The position numbers and the translations under genes were made by a program. The notes below the pieces were generated by a model. That model made no database searches. It had not been told where the DNA came from and saw only the letters and a list, made by a program, of their open reading frames with translations. Shown here in pieces: positions 1 to 7,399 of a DNA stretch of 64,000 nt. The first letter of the stretch is position 1. Each line of letters begins with the position of its first letter. Source of the stretch: DATKUK01 sp035530655 (GTDB taxonomy: Bacteria > Planctomycetota > Phycisphaerae > UBA1845 > DATKUK01); assembly GCA_035530655.1 (NCBI GenBank), contig DATKUK010000063.1:1-64000 (forward strand), in the 5' to 3' direction.

Positions 1-1392
1 AACGTCATCCTGCTCACATTTGACAATCCGATCGAATTGCCGAGCGGTCCGCCTCTGAGTGTCGCCCCCATCGGCGGTGGTCAAGATGAGGGGGACTGGT
101 TCCTCTGCTCGGTAGAGCCGGATGGGGTCACCCTCAAAGCCATCGAGGACGGGCCAGTTCTGCTCGACCGCACATGGTACCGGATCGCCCCAACACCCGA
201 TCTTGAGGTCGGGCCCTTCACCATTGACCTCTGCACGCTCCAAGGTGATGCAAACGGCAGCGGGCGTGTGACCACGGCCGACTATGTTGAAGTGAAGGCC
301 CATATGGGCGAATACACTGACGCCCGATACGACCTCAACGGCACCGGTCGCGTGACAACCGCCGATTACACCGTCGTCAAGGGCCACATGGGCAACCGCG
401 CGCCGGCGAAGCCGCCCACTGGTATGGTCCTTGTCCCCGCCGGCGAGTTCCAGATGGGCGATACGTTCAACGAGGGCGACGGCGACGAACTACCGGTCCA
501 CACGGTTTACCTCAGCCCGTACCACATCGACACCTACGAGGTGACCAACCAGCAGTACGCCGACGGGCTCAACTGGGCGTTGGGCCAAGGGGGGCTCATC
601 GCCGTCACCAACGGCGTGGTCTACCAGGCCGGCAGCGGCACGAGCTATCCGTACTGCAACACGACGACCGTGACGTTGTACAGCCGGATCACCTGGAACG
701 GCGGCACGTTTGGCGTGGTCGAGGGCAAGGAAGACCATCCGATGGTGTCGGTGAGCTGGTACGGTGTGGTGGCGTACTGCAACTGGCGTGGCGCGATGGA
801 GAGTAAGCCGCTTTGCTATGACCTTTCCACCTGGGAGTGCAACTGGGGCAGCGGCTACCGATTGCCCACCGAGGCGGAGTGGGAGAAGGCCGCCCGGGGC
901 GGTGCGGCCGGGCATCGATTCCCCTGGTCGGACACGGACACGATCCAGCACGCCCGCGCGAACTACTATAGCTCGGCCAGCTACAGCTATGACACGAGTC
1001 CCACCGAAGGTTATCACCCGTTGTGGGGCGTCGGAGCTTGGCCATACACAAGCCCAGTAGGCTTCTTTACCGGGGCGCTTCGGTACAAGGCGGATTGGGG
1101 CTGGCCCGGTGAGCCGACGAGCTATCAGACCGCCAACGGCGCGAACGGCTACGGCCTGTACGACATGGCCGGGAACGTGATGGACTGGTGCTACGACTGG
1201 CATGCTTGGGGCTACTACAGCGACCCGGAGGCGACCCAGCCCAATCCGGATGGGCCTGGCAGTGGCACCTACCGTGTTCTGCGGGGCGGCAGCTGGAGCG
1301 CCAATCCGTACCCCCGCTGCGCGGATCGCTACTGCAGCTCGCCTGGCAACCGCTACGGCTACGGGTTTCGTTGTTCGGCGGGGACTCCGTAA
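1..1392 (+). CDS. Dockerin/FGE-domain surface protein, copy 1 (5' end outside window)
   Basis: The frame is open from base 1, so the signal peptide and true start lie outside the window; 463 codons are visible. They match the second copy (1938-3470) from its codon 48 onward. Order: the end of an Ig-like segment, then a dockerin-like pair of EF-hand loops (DANGSGRVTTAD and DLNGTGRVTTAD), then an FGE-sulfatase/SUMF1-type domain that starts near MVLVPAGEFQMGD and contains RLPTEAEWEKAARGG and YGLYDMAGNV. This fold is the C-type-lectin variant used by many DGR target proteins. The last ~37 codons differ sharply from copy 2, mostly at NNC codons. Probable role: secreted or surface ligand-binding protein. 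Formylglycine-generating activity is unlikely to be the job but cannot be excluded from sequence alone. Confidence 0.85.
   Translation, partial: NVILLTFDNPIELPSGPPLSVAPIGGGQDEGDWFLCSVEPDGVTLKAIEDGPVLLDRTWYRIAPTPDLEVGPFTIDLCTLQGDANGSGRVTTADYVEVKAHMGEYTDARYDLNGTGRVTTADYTVVKGHMGNRAPAKPPTGMVLVPAGEFQMGDTFNEGDGDELPVHTVYLSPYHIDTYEVTNQQYADGLNWALGQGGLIAVTNGVVYQAGSGTSYPYCNTTTVTLYSRITWNGGTFGVVEGKEDHPMVSVSWYGVVAYCNWRGAMESKPLCYDLSTWECNWGSGYRLPTEAEWEKAARGGAAGHRFPWSDTDTIQHARANYYSSASYSYDTSPTEGYHPLWGVGAWPYTSPVGFFTGALRYKADWGWPGEPTSYQTANGANGYGLYDMAGNVMDWCYDWHAWGYYSDPEATQPNPDGPGSGTYRVLRGGSWSANPYPRCADRYCSSPGNRYGYGFRCSAGTP
1282..1392 (+). other. Candidate DGR variable region (VR), copy 1
   Basis: From the conserved RGGSW to the stop. 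Nearly every codon that differs from copy 2 ends in C: agc, gcc, tac, ccc, tac, tgc, tac, ggc, tac (plus gat). This is what adenine-directed mutagenesis of AAC (Asn) template codons gives: the first two bases vary and the third stays C. Tryptophan, aat-ccg, cgc and the final ggg-ttt-cgt-tgt are conserved between copies. The layout W-xx-N-P-xx-(R/C)-x-(A)-x-R-xxx-R-xxx-GFR matches FGE-type DGR targets known from other bacteria. The template repeat and reverse transcriptase are not in the window. Confidence 0.7.
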
Positions 1393-1425
1393 TGCTTTGT
1401 TCTTTTGACCTTTGGCCCTTTTCGC

Positions 1426-1438
1426 GGCCCGTAGGGCC
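1426..1438 (+). other. Hairpin 33 bp after the stop of copy 1
   Basis: GGCCC-gta-GGGCC, a 5-bp stem. The equivalent position after copy 2 (3501-3517) has a 7-bp stem. Hairpins shortly downstream of the variable region are a known cis element of DGR retrohoming. A weak transcription terminator is the alternative, though no T-run follows. Confidence 0.4.
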
Positions 1439-1749
1439 TTGGGGCGGGCAAAAACGGCAAGAGATGAGTTGCTCGCCATCGCCCTGACATACGATCTGCA
1501 CAAGTCTTTCGGCGGGCGCCTGGACCAGTTCCCATGCTCGCACCGCTACGGGCAGGACCCGTCGATCGATCTGTTGGGCAATGGCTCGGCCACGCCCGTC
1601 GACGGCGGTAGTGCCAGAGCACCTGACGGGCCAACGCCGAGGTACCGACCGTCAGCTTCGTCAACAGCATCAAGGGTTAATCGTGTCCGGCTGCACCCGC
1701 CCCCGGCGCCCCCGCCCGTCAAAGCCCGTCAGGCATTCCCAACACCCCC

Positions 1750-1778
1750 TTGCATCCCGATGGGCTTGGTAGTAGACT
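1750..1778 (+). promoter_or_regulatory. Candidate promoter of FGE gene copy 2
   Basis: TTGCAT (1750-1755), 17-base spacer, TAGACT (1773-1778). The predicted start near 1785 falls at the base of the hairpin at 1786-1809. The same TTGNNN-17-TANNNT layout recurs upstream of several other genes in the window. Confidence 0.4.
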
Positions 1779-1937
1779 CGGCCTAACGGCTGGGCCGGGA
1801 ACCAGCCGTGCCGTACACCATGCTGTCTGGGGAGCGAGAGAGGCGTCGGAAGGCGTGCTCTCTTGTTCATGTCCGCCCGTGCGTGACGACCGACGGGGGC
1901 ACGAGGCAAGCACGTCTTGGAAAAGGAGGCGGCTGAC

Positions 1938-3470
1938 ATGTGGTGGGCAAGACTGTCACTCATAGCGATTGCGATGATGCTCGGGGCGCCCAACTGGCTG
2001 GCGGTGATCGGACTAGCGGAGCCGACTCTGTTGTCCAGCGAACCACCGGGCGACGGTACGCTGCCCAAGACACAGTCAAACGTCATCCTGCTCACATTTG
2101 ACAATCCGATCGAATTGCCGAGTGGTCCGCCCCTGAGCGTCGCCCCCATCGGCGGTGGTCAAGATGAAGGAGACTGGTTCCTCTGCTCGGTAGAGCCGGA
2201 TGGGGTCACCCTCAAAGCCATCGAGGACGGGGCAGTTCTGCTCGACCGCACATGGTACCGGATCACGCCCTCGGCATCTTTCGCGGTCGAGCCTTTCGTC
2301 CTGGATGTTTGCACGCTTCGAGGCGATGCCAACGGCAGCGGGCGTGTGACCACAGCCGACTATGTTGAAGTGAAGGCCCATATGGGCGAATACACCGACG
2401 CCCGTTACGACCTCAACTGCACTGGTCGCGTGACGACCGCCGACTACACCGTCGTCAAGGGCCACATGGGCAACCGCGCGCCGGCGAAGCCGCCCTCTGC
2501 CATGGTCCTTGTCCCCGCCGGCGAGTTCCAGATGGGCGATACGTTCAACGAGGGCGACACCAGCGAGCTGCCGGTCCACACCGTGTACCTCAGCCACTAC
2601 TACATCGACACCTACGAGGTGACCAACCAGCAGTACGCCGACGGGCTGAATTGGGCCTGGAGCCAGGGCGGGCTGATCGAGGTGACCGGCGGGGTCTACC
2701 AGTACGGCAGCGGCACGCCCTACTGCGACACGACGACTAGTAATTCGTACAGCCGGATCACCTGGAACGGCAGCACGTTCGGCGTAGTTGCCGGGAAAGA
2801 AGACCATCCGATGCTGAGGGTGAGCTGGTACGGCGCGGTAGCCTACTGCAACTGGCGTGGCGCGATGGAGAGTAAGCCGCTGTGCTATGACCTCTCCACC
2901 TGGGAGTGCAACTTCGGCGTTGCCGGTTACCGTCTGCCCACCGAGGCGGAGTGGGAGAAGGCCGCCCGGGGCGGTACGCCCGGGCACCGATTCCCCTGGT
3001 CGGACACGGACACGATCCAGCACGCCCGGGCGAACTACTATAGCTCGGCCAGCTTCAGCTATGACACGAGTGCGACACGGGGTTATCACCCGTTGTGGGG
3101 CGTCGGAGATTATCCATACACAAGCCCTGTAGGCTTCTTTACCGGGGCGCTTCGGTACAAGGCGGATTTCGGGTGGCCGGGCGAGCCGACGAGCTATCAG
3201 ACCGTCAACGGGGCGAACGGCTACGGCCTCTACGACATGGCCGGCAACGTGTGGGAGTGGTGCTACGACTGGTATGCTTCGGCCTACTACAGCGACCCGG
3301 AGGCGACCCAGCCCAATCCGGATGGCCCTGGCAGTGGCACCTACCGTGTTTTGCGCGGTGGCGGTTGGTACCTCAATCCGCTCACCTGCCGCTCTGCGTA
3401 TCGCCCCAGCCTCGGGCCCGTCACCCGCGACTTCAACGGCGGGTTTCGTTGTGCGGTGGGGACTCCGTAA
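1938..3470 (+). CDS. Dockerin/FGE-domain surface protein, copy 2
   Basis: 510 residues from ATG 1938, which sits 8 bases after GGAGG (1925-1929); an upstream in-frame TTG lacks this signal. Residues 1-27 form a signal peptide. An Ig-like region (about 30-115) precedes two dockerin-like EF-hand loops (about 120-170); the second loop reads DLNCTGRVTTAD, with Cys where copy 1 has Gly. The FGE/C-type-lectin-like domain fills the rest. The protein is closely similar to copy 1 except in the last 38 residues. A secreted, calcium-stabilised binding protein is the likely role; the ligand is unknown. Being the second of two tandem genes, it could give the cell two independently varied receptors. Confidence 0.87.
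   Translation: MWWARLSLIAIAMMLGAPNWLAVIGLAEPTLLSSEPPGDGTLPKTQSNVILLTFDNPIELPSGPPLSVAPIGGGQDEGDWFLCSVEPDGVTLKAIEDGAVLLDRTWYRITPSASFAVEPFVLDVCTLRGDANGSGRVTTADYVEVKAHMGEYTDARYDLNCTGRVTTADYTVVKGHMGNRAPAKPPSAMVLVPAGEFQMGDTFNEGDTSELPVHTVYLSHYYIDTYEVTNQQYADGLNWAWSQGGLIEVTGGVYQYGSGTPYCDTTTSNSYSRITWNGSTFGVVAGKEDHPMLRVSWYGAVAYCNWRGAMESKPLCYDLSTWECNFGVAGYRLPTEAEWEKAARGGTPGHRFPWSDTDTIQHARANYYSSASFSYDTSATRGYHPLWGVGDYPYTSPVGFFTGALRYKADFGWPGEPTSYQTVNGANGYGLYDMAGNVWEWCYDWYASAYYSDPEATQPNPDGPGSGTYRVLRGGGWYLNPLTCRSAYRPSLGPVTRDFNGGFRCAVGTP
3354..3470 (+). other. Candidate DGR variable region (VR), copy 2
   Basis: Residues 473-510 of the protein. Putatively varied codons are tac, ctc, ctc, acc, tat, ccc, agc, ctc, gtc, acc, gac, ttc, aac and ggc; all but one end in C. 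The invariant frame (tgg, aat-ccg, tgc-cgc, cgc, ggg-ttt-cgt-tgt) is kept. The region is two codons longer than in copy 1, which suggests a slightly different template or later indels. Confidence 0.7.
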
Positions 3471-3500
3471 TGCTTTGCTCTTTCGACCTCTGACCCCTTG

Positions 3501-3517
3501 GCGGCCCGAAGGGCCGC
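3501..3517 (+). other. Hairpin 30 bp after the stop of copy 2
   Basis: GCGGCCC-gaa-GGGCCGC, a perfect 7-bp stem with a GAA loop, at the position equivalent to 1426-1438. It fits a DGR-type downstream hairpin. No T-tract follows, so it is a poor intrinsic terminator. Confidence 0.45.
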
Positions 3518-3815
3518 GCGGCGCGGCAAAAACGGCAAGAGATGAGTTGCCCGCCACCGACCGGACGTACGATCTGCACAAGTGTTTCGGCGGGCGCCTG
3601 GAGGAATTCCCTCGCTCGCGCCGCTACGGGCAGGACCCGTCGATCGATCTGTCGGGCAATGGCTTGGCCACGCCCGTCGGTCGCCCAGGGTGAAGCTGAA
3701 GGGGGGTGACGGCCGACGAAACCCCCTCCGCCTGACGCCTGTCCAAACGTGGAGGGGGCAAGCAATGGCACGTCCGGGTCAACGGCCGGGATGCCGGGCA
3801 AATCGTGTTTGCGTC

Positions 3816-3844
3816 TTGACCGGGCCAGCAATGGGTTGTAGGAT
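3816..3844 (+). promoter_or_regulatory. Candidate promoter of the leuA leader transcript
   Basis: TTGACC (3816-3821), 17-base spacer, TAGGAT (3839-3844); expected start near 3851. This gives a leader of about 370 nt before leuA that begins 33 nt upstream of the leader-peptide ATG. Confidence 0.5.
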
Positions 3845-3883
3845 GAGGGTTTCGTGAGGCCGATTAGGCGGCAGGCGGTTCAG

Positions 3884-3967
3884 ATGGTCCGGGAAGTCCA
3901 GACAGCACGCACGGCGAGTGAATCCAGAGGCAGGCTGGGGCTGTTGCTGCGCCTTCGGGGCGCATAG
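3884..3967 (+). CDS. leuL: Leucine-rich leader peptide of the leuA attenuator
   Basis: A 27-codon reading frame from ATG 3884 to TAG 3965-3967, with AGGCGG (3873-3878) five bases upstream. Codons 18-24 are ctg-ggg-ctg-ttg-ctg-cgc-ctt (3935-3955), so five of seven encode leucine. Codon 18 onward runs straight into the first hairpin of the leader, and the stop codon lies on the 5' arm of the antiterminator hairpin. By the known logic of Leu attenuators, a ribosome starved of charged tRNA-Leu would stall at 3935-3955. The peptide is probably only a sensor of Leu-tRNA supply. The gene is far below usual gene-calling length limits. Confidence 0.65.
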   Translation: MVREVQTARTASESRGRLGLLLRLRGA

Positions 3968-4036
3968 GGCCTGGACCGGCTAGCAGTCATCGGAGTTGAC
4001 GGTTAATCCAGGCCCTACGCTGACGGAAGCGTGGGG
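3948..4036 (+). promoter_or_regulatory. Leucine attenuator: mutually exclusive antiterminator and terminator hairpins
   Basis: Three elements are seen. Hairpin A: TGCGCC (3948-3953) with GGCGCA (3959-3964). Hairpin B: TAGGGCCTGGA (3965-3975) with its perfect 11-bp complement at 4007-4017. Hairpin C: CCCTACGC (4013-4020) with GCGTGGGG (4029-4036), followed by a T-rich stretch 'cttgttcgttt'. B and C share 4013-4017 and cannot form together. Inferred logic: a ribosome stalled on the Leu codons leaves 3965-3975 free, B forms and leuA is transcribed; a ribosome reaching the stop codon at 3965 covers the 5' arm of B, C forms and transcription ends. The terminator T-run is imperfect. Confidence 0.6.
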
Positions 4037-4106
4037 CTTGTTCGTTTCGAGGCGAAGCGATGAGGACGAGGCGGTTTCGATCACGAATAAGCCTGTACCT
4101 GTGAGG

Positions 4107-4142
4107 GGCTGGATGCGCCGCGGTCGGACGGCGGGTCCAGCC
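4107..4142 (+). other. Second hairpin in the leuA leader
   Basis: GGCTGGA (4107-4113) pairs with TCCAGCC (4136-4142), with an inner GCCG/CGGC helix (4117-4120 with 4129-4132). It lies 78 nt before the leuA start and may stabilise or pause the leader. Its role is unknown. Confidence 0.35.
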
Positions 4143-4219
4143 CGGACGAGACGGTGTGGGGCAACAGAGGATCAGCAGACTTCACAGGAGAACCGCCGAG
4201 CAGGCGGAAGGATCGACAG

Positions 4220-5785
4220 ATGAGTGATTCAGAACAAACCGATGCGTCAATGGTTCGGATATTCGACACGACACTTCGCGACGGCGAGCAGAGTCCCGGC
4301 GCGTCGCTGAACACGGCTGAGAAGCTCCAGGTGGCTCGGGCGCTGGAGCAGTTGAACGTGGATATCATCGAGGCGGGCTTCCCGATCAGCAGCCCGGACG
4401 ATTTCGAGGCCGTCCGCGCGGTGGCGGGCGAGATTGCCGGGTGCACCATTGCGGGCCTGGCCCGCTGCGTGGAGGGCGACATCAAGCGAGCGGCCGACGC
4501 GGTGAAGGGCGCGGCGAACCCCCGTATCCACGTTTTCTGCGCGACCAGCGCGATTCACCGCAAGTACAAGCTGAAGCGTGCCCAGGAAGAGATCGTCAAG
4601 ATGAGCGTGGAGGGGGTGCAACTGGCCAGGAGCTTCGTGGACGACGTGGAGTTCAGTCCGGAGGACGCGTCGCGGACGGAGATCGAGTTTCTGGCCGAAG
4701 TGGTGGAGGCGTGCATTGCGGCCGGGGCGACGACGATCAACGTCCCCGACACGGTGGGCTATGCGACGCCGGAGCATTTTTACCAGATCATCGCCGAGCT
4801 GCGCAAGCGGGTGCCGAACATCGACAAGGCGATTTTGAGCGTACACTGCCACAACGATCTGGGGCTTGCGGTGGCCAACTCGCTTGCGGCGGTGCGAGCC
4901 GGGGCCCGGCAGGTGGAGTGCACGATGAACGGCCTTGGCGAGCGGGCGGGCAATTGCAGCCTGGAAGAGGTGGTGATGGGGCTGAAGGTCCGACAGGACC
5001 AGTACGGCGCGCAGACACGGATCAACACGAAGCGGATCTATCCGACGTCGCGTCTGGTGAGCACGCTGACGGGCATGTCGGTGCAGCGAAACAAGGCAAT
5101 CGTGGGCGAGAACGCGTTCGCGCACGAGGCGGGGATTCACCAGCATGGCATGTTGCAACATGCGACGACGTACGAGATCATGAATCCGCAGGACGTGGGG
5201 ATTCCGTCGAGCCGTCTGGTGTTGGGCAAACACTCGGGTCGGCATGCGTTCCGCGATCGTCTGGAGCAACTGGGCCACACGATGTCGGACGCGCAGATCG
5301 ACGAAGCGTTTACGCGTTTCAAGGTGCTGGCCGACCGCAAGAAAGAGGTTTTCGACGAAGACCTGGAAGCGATCGTGGACGACATGGTCTCGAAGGTGCC
5401 GGCGGTGTGGGTTCTGGACGCTCTTCAGACGTCGGCCGGCTCGGGCGTGATCGCGACGGCCACGGTTCGCATGAGGAACGAGCAGAGTGGGCAGATCGTG
5501 GAGGATGCGGCGACGGGCGACGGGCCGGTCGACGCGGCGTACTCGGCGATTCAGCGTATCACGGGCGTGACGCTGAAGCTGACGGACTATCAGTTACGGG
5601 CGATCACGGGCGGTCGCGATGCGCAGGGCGAGGTCAGCATCGAGGTGACGCACGACGGGATGAAGATTCGCGGCCGATCGTACAGCACGGATATCATCGA
5701 GGCGTCGGCGAACGCGTTCGTGAACGCGGTGAACAAAGTGGTGGCGATCAGCACCGAGCCACGGACGGAGTCGACCGGGCCGTAG
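4220..5785 (+). CDS. leuA: 2-isopropylmalate synthase
   Basis: 521 residues; catalyses the first committed step of leucine synthesis, condensing acetyl-CoA with 2-oxoisovalerate. ATG 4220 is chosen because GGAAGGA (4206-4212) lies seven bases upstream; a longer in-frame start has no such site. The N-terminal TIM barrel carries RDGEQSPG (20-27), the metal-binding HCHND (about 209-213) and GLGERAGN; GENAFAHEAGIHQHG follows. The C-terminal ~130 residues form the LeuA dimer/allosteric domain that binds leucine. The enzyme is therefore probably controlled twice: by leucine feedback and by the attenuator upstream. aroDE follows after 60 bp and may be co-transcribed. Confidence 0.96.
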   Translation: MSDSEQTDASMVRIFDTTLRDGEQSPGASLNTAEKLQVARALEQLNVDIIEAGFPISSPDDFEAVRAVAGEIAGCTIAGLARCVEGDIKRAADAVKGAANPRIHVFCATSAIHRKYKLKRAQEEIVKMSVEGVQLARSFVDDVEFSPEDASRTEIEFLAEVVEACIAAGATTINVPDTVGYATPEHFYQIIAELRKRVPNIDKAILSVHCHNDLGLAVANSLAAVRAGARQVECTMNGLGERAGNCSLEEVVMGLKVRQDQYGAQTRINTKRIYPTSRLVSTLTGMSVQRNKAIVGENAFAHEAGIHQHGMLQHATTYEIMNPQDVGIPSSRLVLGKHSGRHAFRDRLEQLGHTMSDAQIDEAFTRFKVLADRKKEVFDEDLEAIVDDMVSKVPAVWVLDALQTSAGSGVIATATVRMRNEQSGQIVEDAATGDGPVDAAYSAIQRITGVTLKLTDYQLRAITGGRDAQGEVSIEVTHDGMKIRGRSYSTDIIEASANAFVNAVNKVVAISTEPRTESTGP

Positions 5786-5845
5786 GGGCGGCGCGGGATT
5801 CGGCATCCGGCTCGACGAGGTGGCTGATCGCGCGACGAGGCACGG

Positions 5846-7393
5846 ATGACGCGGCTGACAGTTTCACTCATCGAGCCGGACCTGGAGGCGACCCGCCGAG
5901 CCGCAGACCGCGCGCTGGGTGGTGGTGCCGACCTGGTTGAGTTGCGGATCGATCACTTGCAGTCGATCGACGTGGGGTCGATCGGCCGGTTGGTAGACCG
6001 TCTGCCACCGGGGCGGGCGATCGTAACCTGTCGCTCGCGCAGTCAGGGGGGACGTTACACCGACAGCGAGAGCGAGCGGATTGAGGTGCTGGCGCGTGTC
6101 GCGTCGGGCCGCGACGTGCTGGTCGATCTGGAGTTTGACACCTGGCAGGCAAGCGAGCCGGTGCGCCAGCGGATTGGCGGCGTTCTGGGCGGGGATTTGT
6201 CGCGGCTGATTCTGTCTGATCACGACTTTGAAGGTCGGCCGGCGTCGCCCGGCGGACGGCTGGCCGAGATTCGTCAAGCCAACCCGGCGGGTGTTGCCAA
6301 GCTGGCGTGGACGGGGGCAGATGCGGCCGACAGTCTCGATGCGCTGGAGCTGATGCGTTCGGGCGGGGGGCGGACGATTGCCGTCTGCATGGGACAGGCG
6401 GGCGTTGCGTCGCGGGTGCTGGCGGGCAAGTTCGGTGGGTTTCTGACGTATTGCAGCCTTTCGACGAGGACGGAAGCGGCGCCCGGACAGGTGGACCTGG
6501 CGGGCATGAAGCACCTGTACCGGTGGTCACACCTCGGCGCCGCGACGCAGGTGCTGGGTGTGGTTGCGTGGCCCGTGGGGCATTCGCTGAGTCCGTTGGT
6601 TCACAACGCGGCCCTGGCCGAGCTCGGGATTGACGCGGTCTACGTGCCGCTGCCGATCCAGCCGAGCTACGAGGCGTTTGCCGGGTTCGTGCAGCGTGCG
6701 AGGGCGTGTGCGGGACTGCATCTGCGGGGGTTGAGCGTGACGATACCGCACAAGTCGCATGCGTTGCGGCTGGCGGGTGAGGTTGAGCGGCTGGCGGAGC
6801 GGATCGGTGCAGCCAACACGTTGATCTTCGATCCGGCTGACGCAGATGCTGCGGCGCGGGCGATGAACACCGACTATGCCGGGGCGCTGGGCGCGCTGGT
6901 GTCTGGGGCAGGCTGGCGACGGGAGGAGCTGGCCGAACGTCGATGTGCGGTCTTGGGGGCGGGCGGCGCGGCACGTGCGGTGGTGGCTGGGTTGGCGGAC
7001 TGCGGGTGTGACGTGACGGTGTACAACCGGACCGAAGCGCGGGCTCGGGCGCTGGCGGAGGAATTCGGTTGTACGTGGCGGCCGTTCGAAAAGCGAGACC
7101 GGCTCGATGCTGAGGCGGTGGTGAACACGACCAGCGTTGGGATGCACCCGAACGTGGACGAGTCGCCGCTGCCGGCTGACGCTTTGCGGAAGGGCATGGT
7201 GGTTTTCGAGACCATCTACAACCCGCTGGAGACGCTGCTGCTGAAGCAAGCGAAGCGGGCTGGGTGTTGCGTTATTGACGGAGTGGGAATGTTCGTCGAG
7301 CAGGCGGCGCTTCAGTTTGAGGCGTGGACGGGTCGTTCGTCCCCGCGTGAGTTGATGCGTCGGGTGGTTGTCGAGCGGTTGGCGGGGAGGTAG
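5846..7393 (+). CDS. aroDE: Bifunctional 3-dehydroquinate dehydratase / shikimate dehydrogenase
   Basis: 515 residues carrying two consecutive shikimate-pathway enzymes. Residues 1 to about 225 are a type I dehydroquinase with VELRID, the catalytic His in LSDHDF and the Schiff-base Lys in VAKLAWTG. Residues from about 235 are an AroE-type NADP-dependent shikimate dehydrogenase: GHSLSPLVHN, SVTIPHK, the dinucleotide motif GAGGAARA, NRT and the end motif DGVGMFVEQA. The fusion is known from plants, chlamydiae and some planctomycetes. The ribosome site before ATG 5846 is weak, and the gene follows leuA closely, so read-through from leuA is likely. Its last codons contain the ribosome site of the Arg-rich leader peptide. 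Confidence 0.95.
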   Translation: MTRLTVSLIEPDLEATRRAADRALGGGADLVELRIDHLQSIDVGSIGRLVDRLPPGRAIVTCRSRSQGGRYTDSESERIEVLARVASGRDVLVDLEFDTWQASEPVRQRIGGVLGGDLSRLILSDHDFEGRPASPGGRLAEIRQANPAGVAKLAWTGADAADSLDALELMRSGGGRTIAVCMGQAGVASRVLAGKFGGFLTYCSLSTRTEAAPGQVDLAGMKHLYRWSHLGAATQVLGVVAWPVGHSLSPLVHNAALAELGIDAVYVPLPIQPSYEAFAGFVQRARACAGLHLRGLSVTIPHKSHALRLAGEVERLAERIGAANTLIFDPADADAAARAMNTDYAGALGALVSGAGWRREELAERRCAVLGAGGAARAVVAGLADCGCDVTVYNRTEARARALAEEFGCTWRPFEKRDRLDAEAVVNTTSVGMHPNVDESPLPADALRKGMVVFETIYNPLETLLLKQAKRAGCCVIDGVGMFVEQAALQFEAWTGRSSPRELMRRVVVERLAGR

Positions 7394-7399
7394 GTTGTC

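Larger units (their letters stand above)
1..1600 (+). repeat. Tandem duplication, copy A (period 2,078 bp)
   Basis: Bases 1-1600 align with 2079-3678 at a constant offset of 2,078 bp at both ends. The similarity runs through the coding region and about 205 bp past the stop codon, including the shared tail around 'gggcaggacccgtcgatcga', and stops near 'cacgcccgtc'. Copy A continues leftward out of the window. Matching non-coding flanks indicate duplication of a whole gene unit. Confidence 0.85.
1393..1937. other. 545-bp intergenic region between the two FGE genes
   Basis: The first ~208 bp belong to the duplicated unit and hold a GC-rich hairpin at 1426-1438. The rest is unique and C-rich near 1690-1750. 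It carries a promoter-like sequence (1750-1778) and, right at its expected start site, a perfect 8-bp hairpin (1786-1793 with 1802-1809) heading a ~150-nt leader. No coding sequence and no DGR template repeat was recognised. Confidence 0.5.
2079..3678 (+). repeat. Tandem duplication, copy B
   Basis: Partner of bases 1-1600 (offset 2,078 bp). Similarity ends just after 'cacgcccgtc' at 3678, about 208 bp beyond the stop codon. The following sequence (3679-3815) is unlike the spacer after copy A and holds nothing recognisable. Confidence 0.85.

Noticed and set aside
490..1503. Long minus-strand open frame opposite FGE gene copy 1 (a similar one lies at 2076-3581)
   Set aside because: Mirror frame of a GC-rich gene; no ribosome site and Arg/Val/Ala-rich sequence without motifs, while the plus strand has clear domains.
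3838..3860. 'gggtttcgt' resembling the end of the variable regions, considered as a DGR template repeat
   Set aside because: Match is only 9 bases; flanking bases do not resemble the variable regions and no run of AAC codons precedes it.
3851..4219. leuA leader considered as a cobalamin, TPP, SAM, FMN or T-box element, or as RNase P RNA or tmRNA
   Set aside because: None of the conserved core motifs of these RNAs could be found; leader-peptide attenuation explains the features better.
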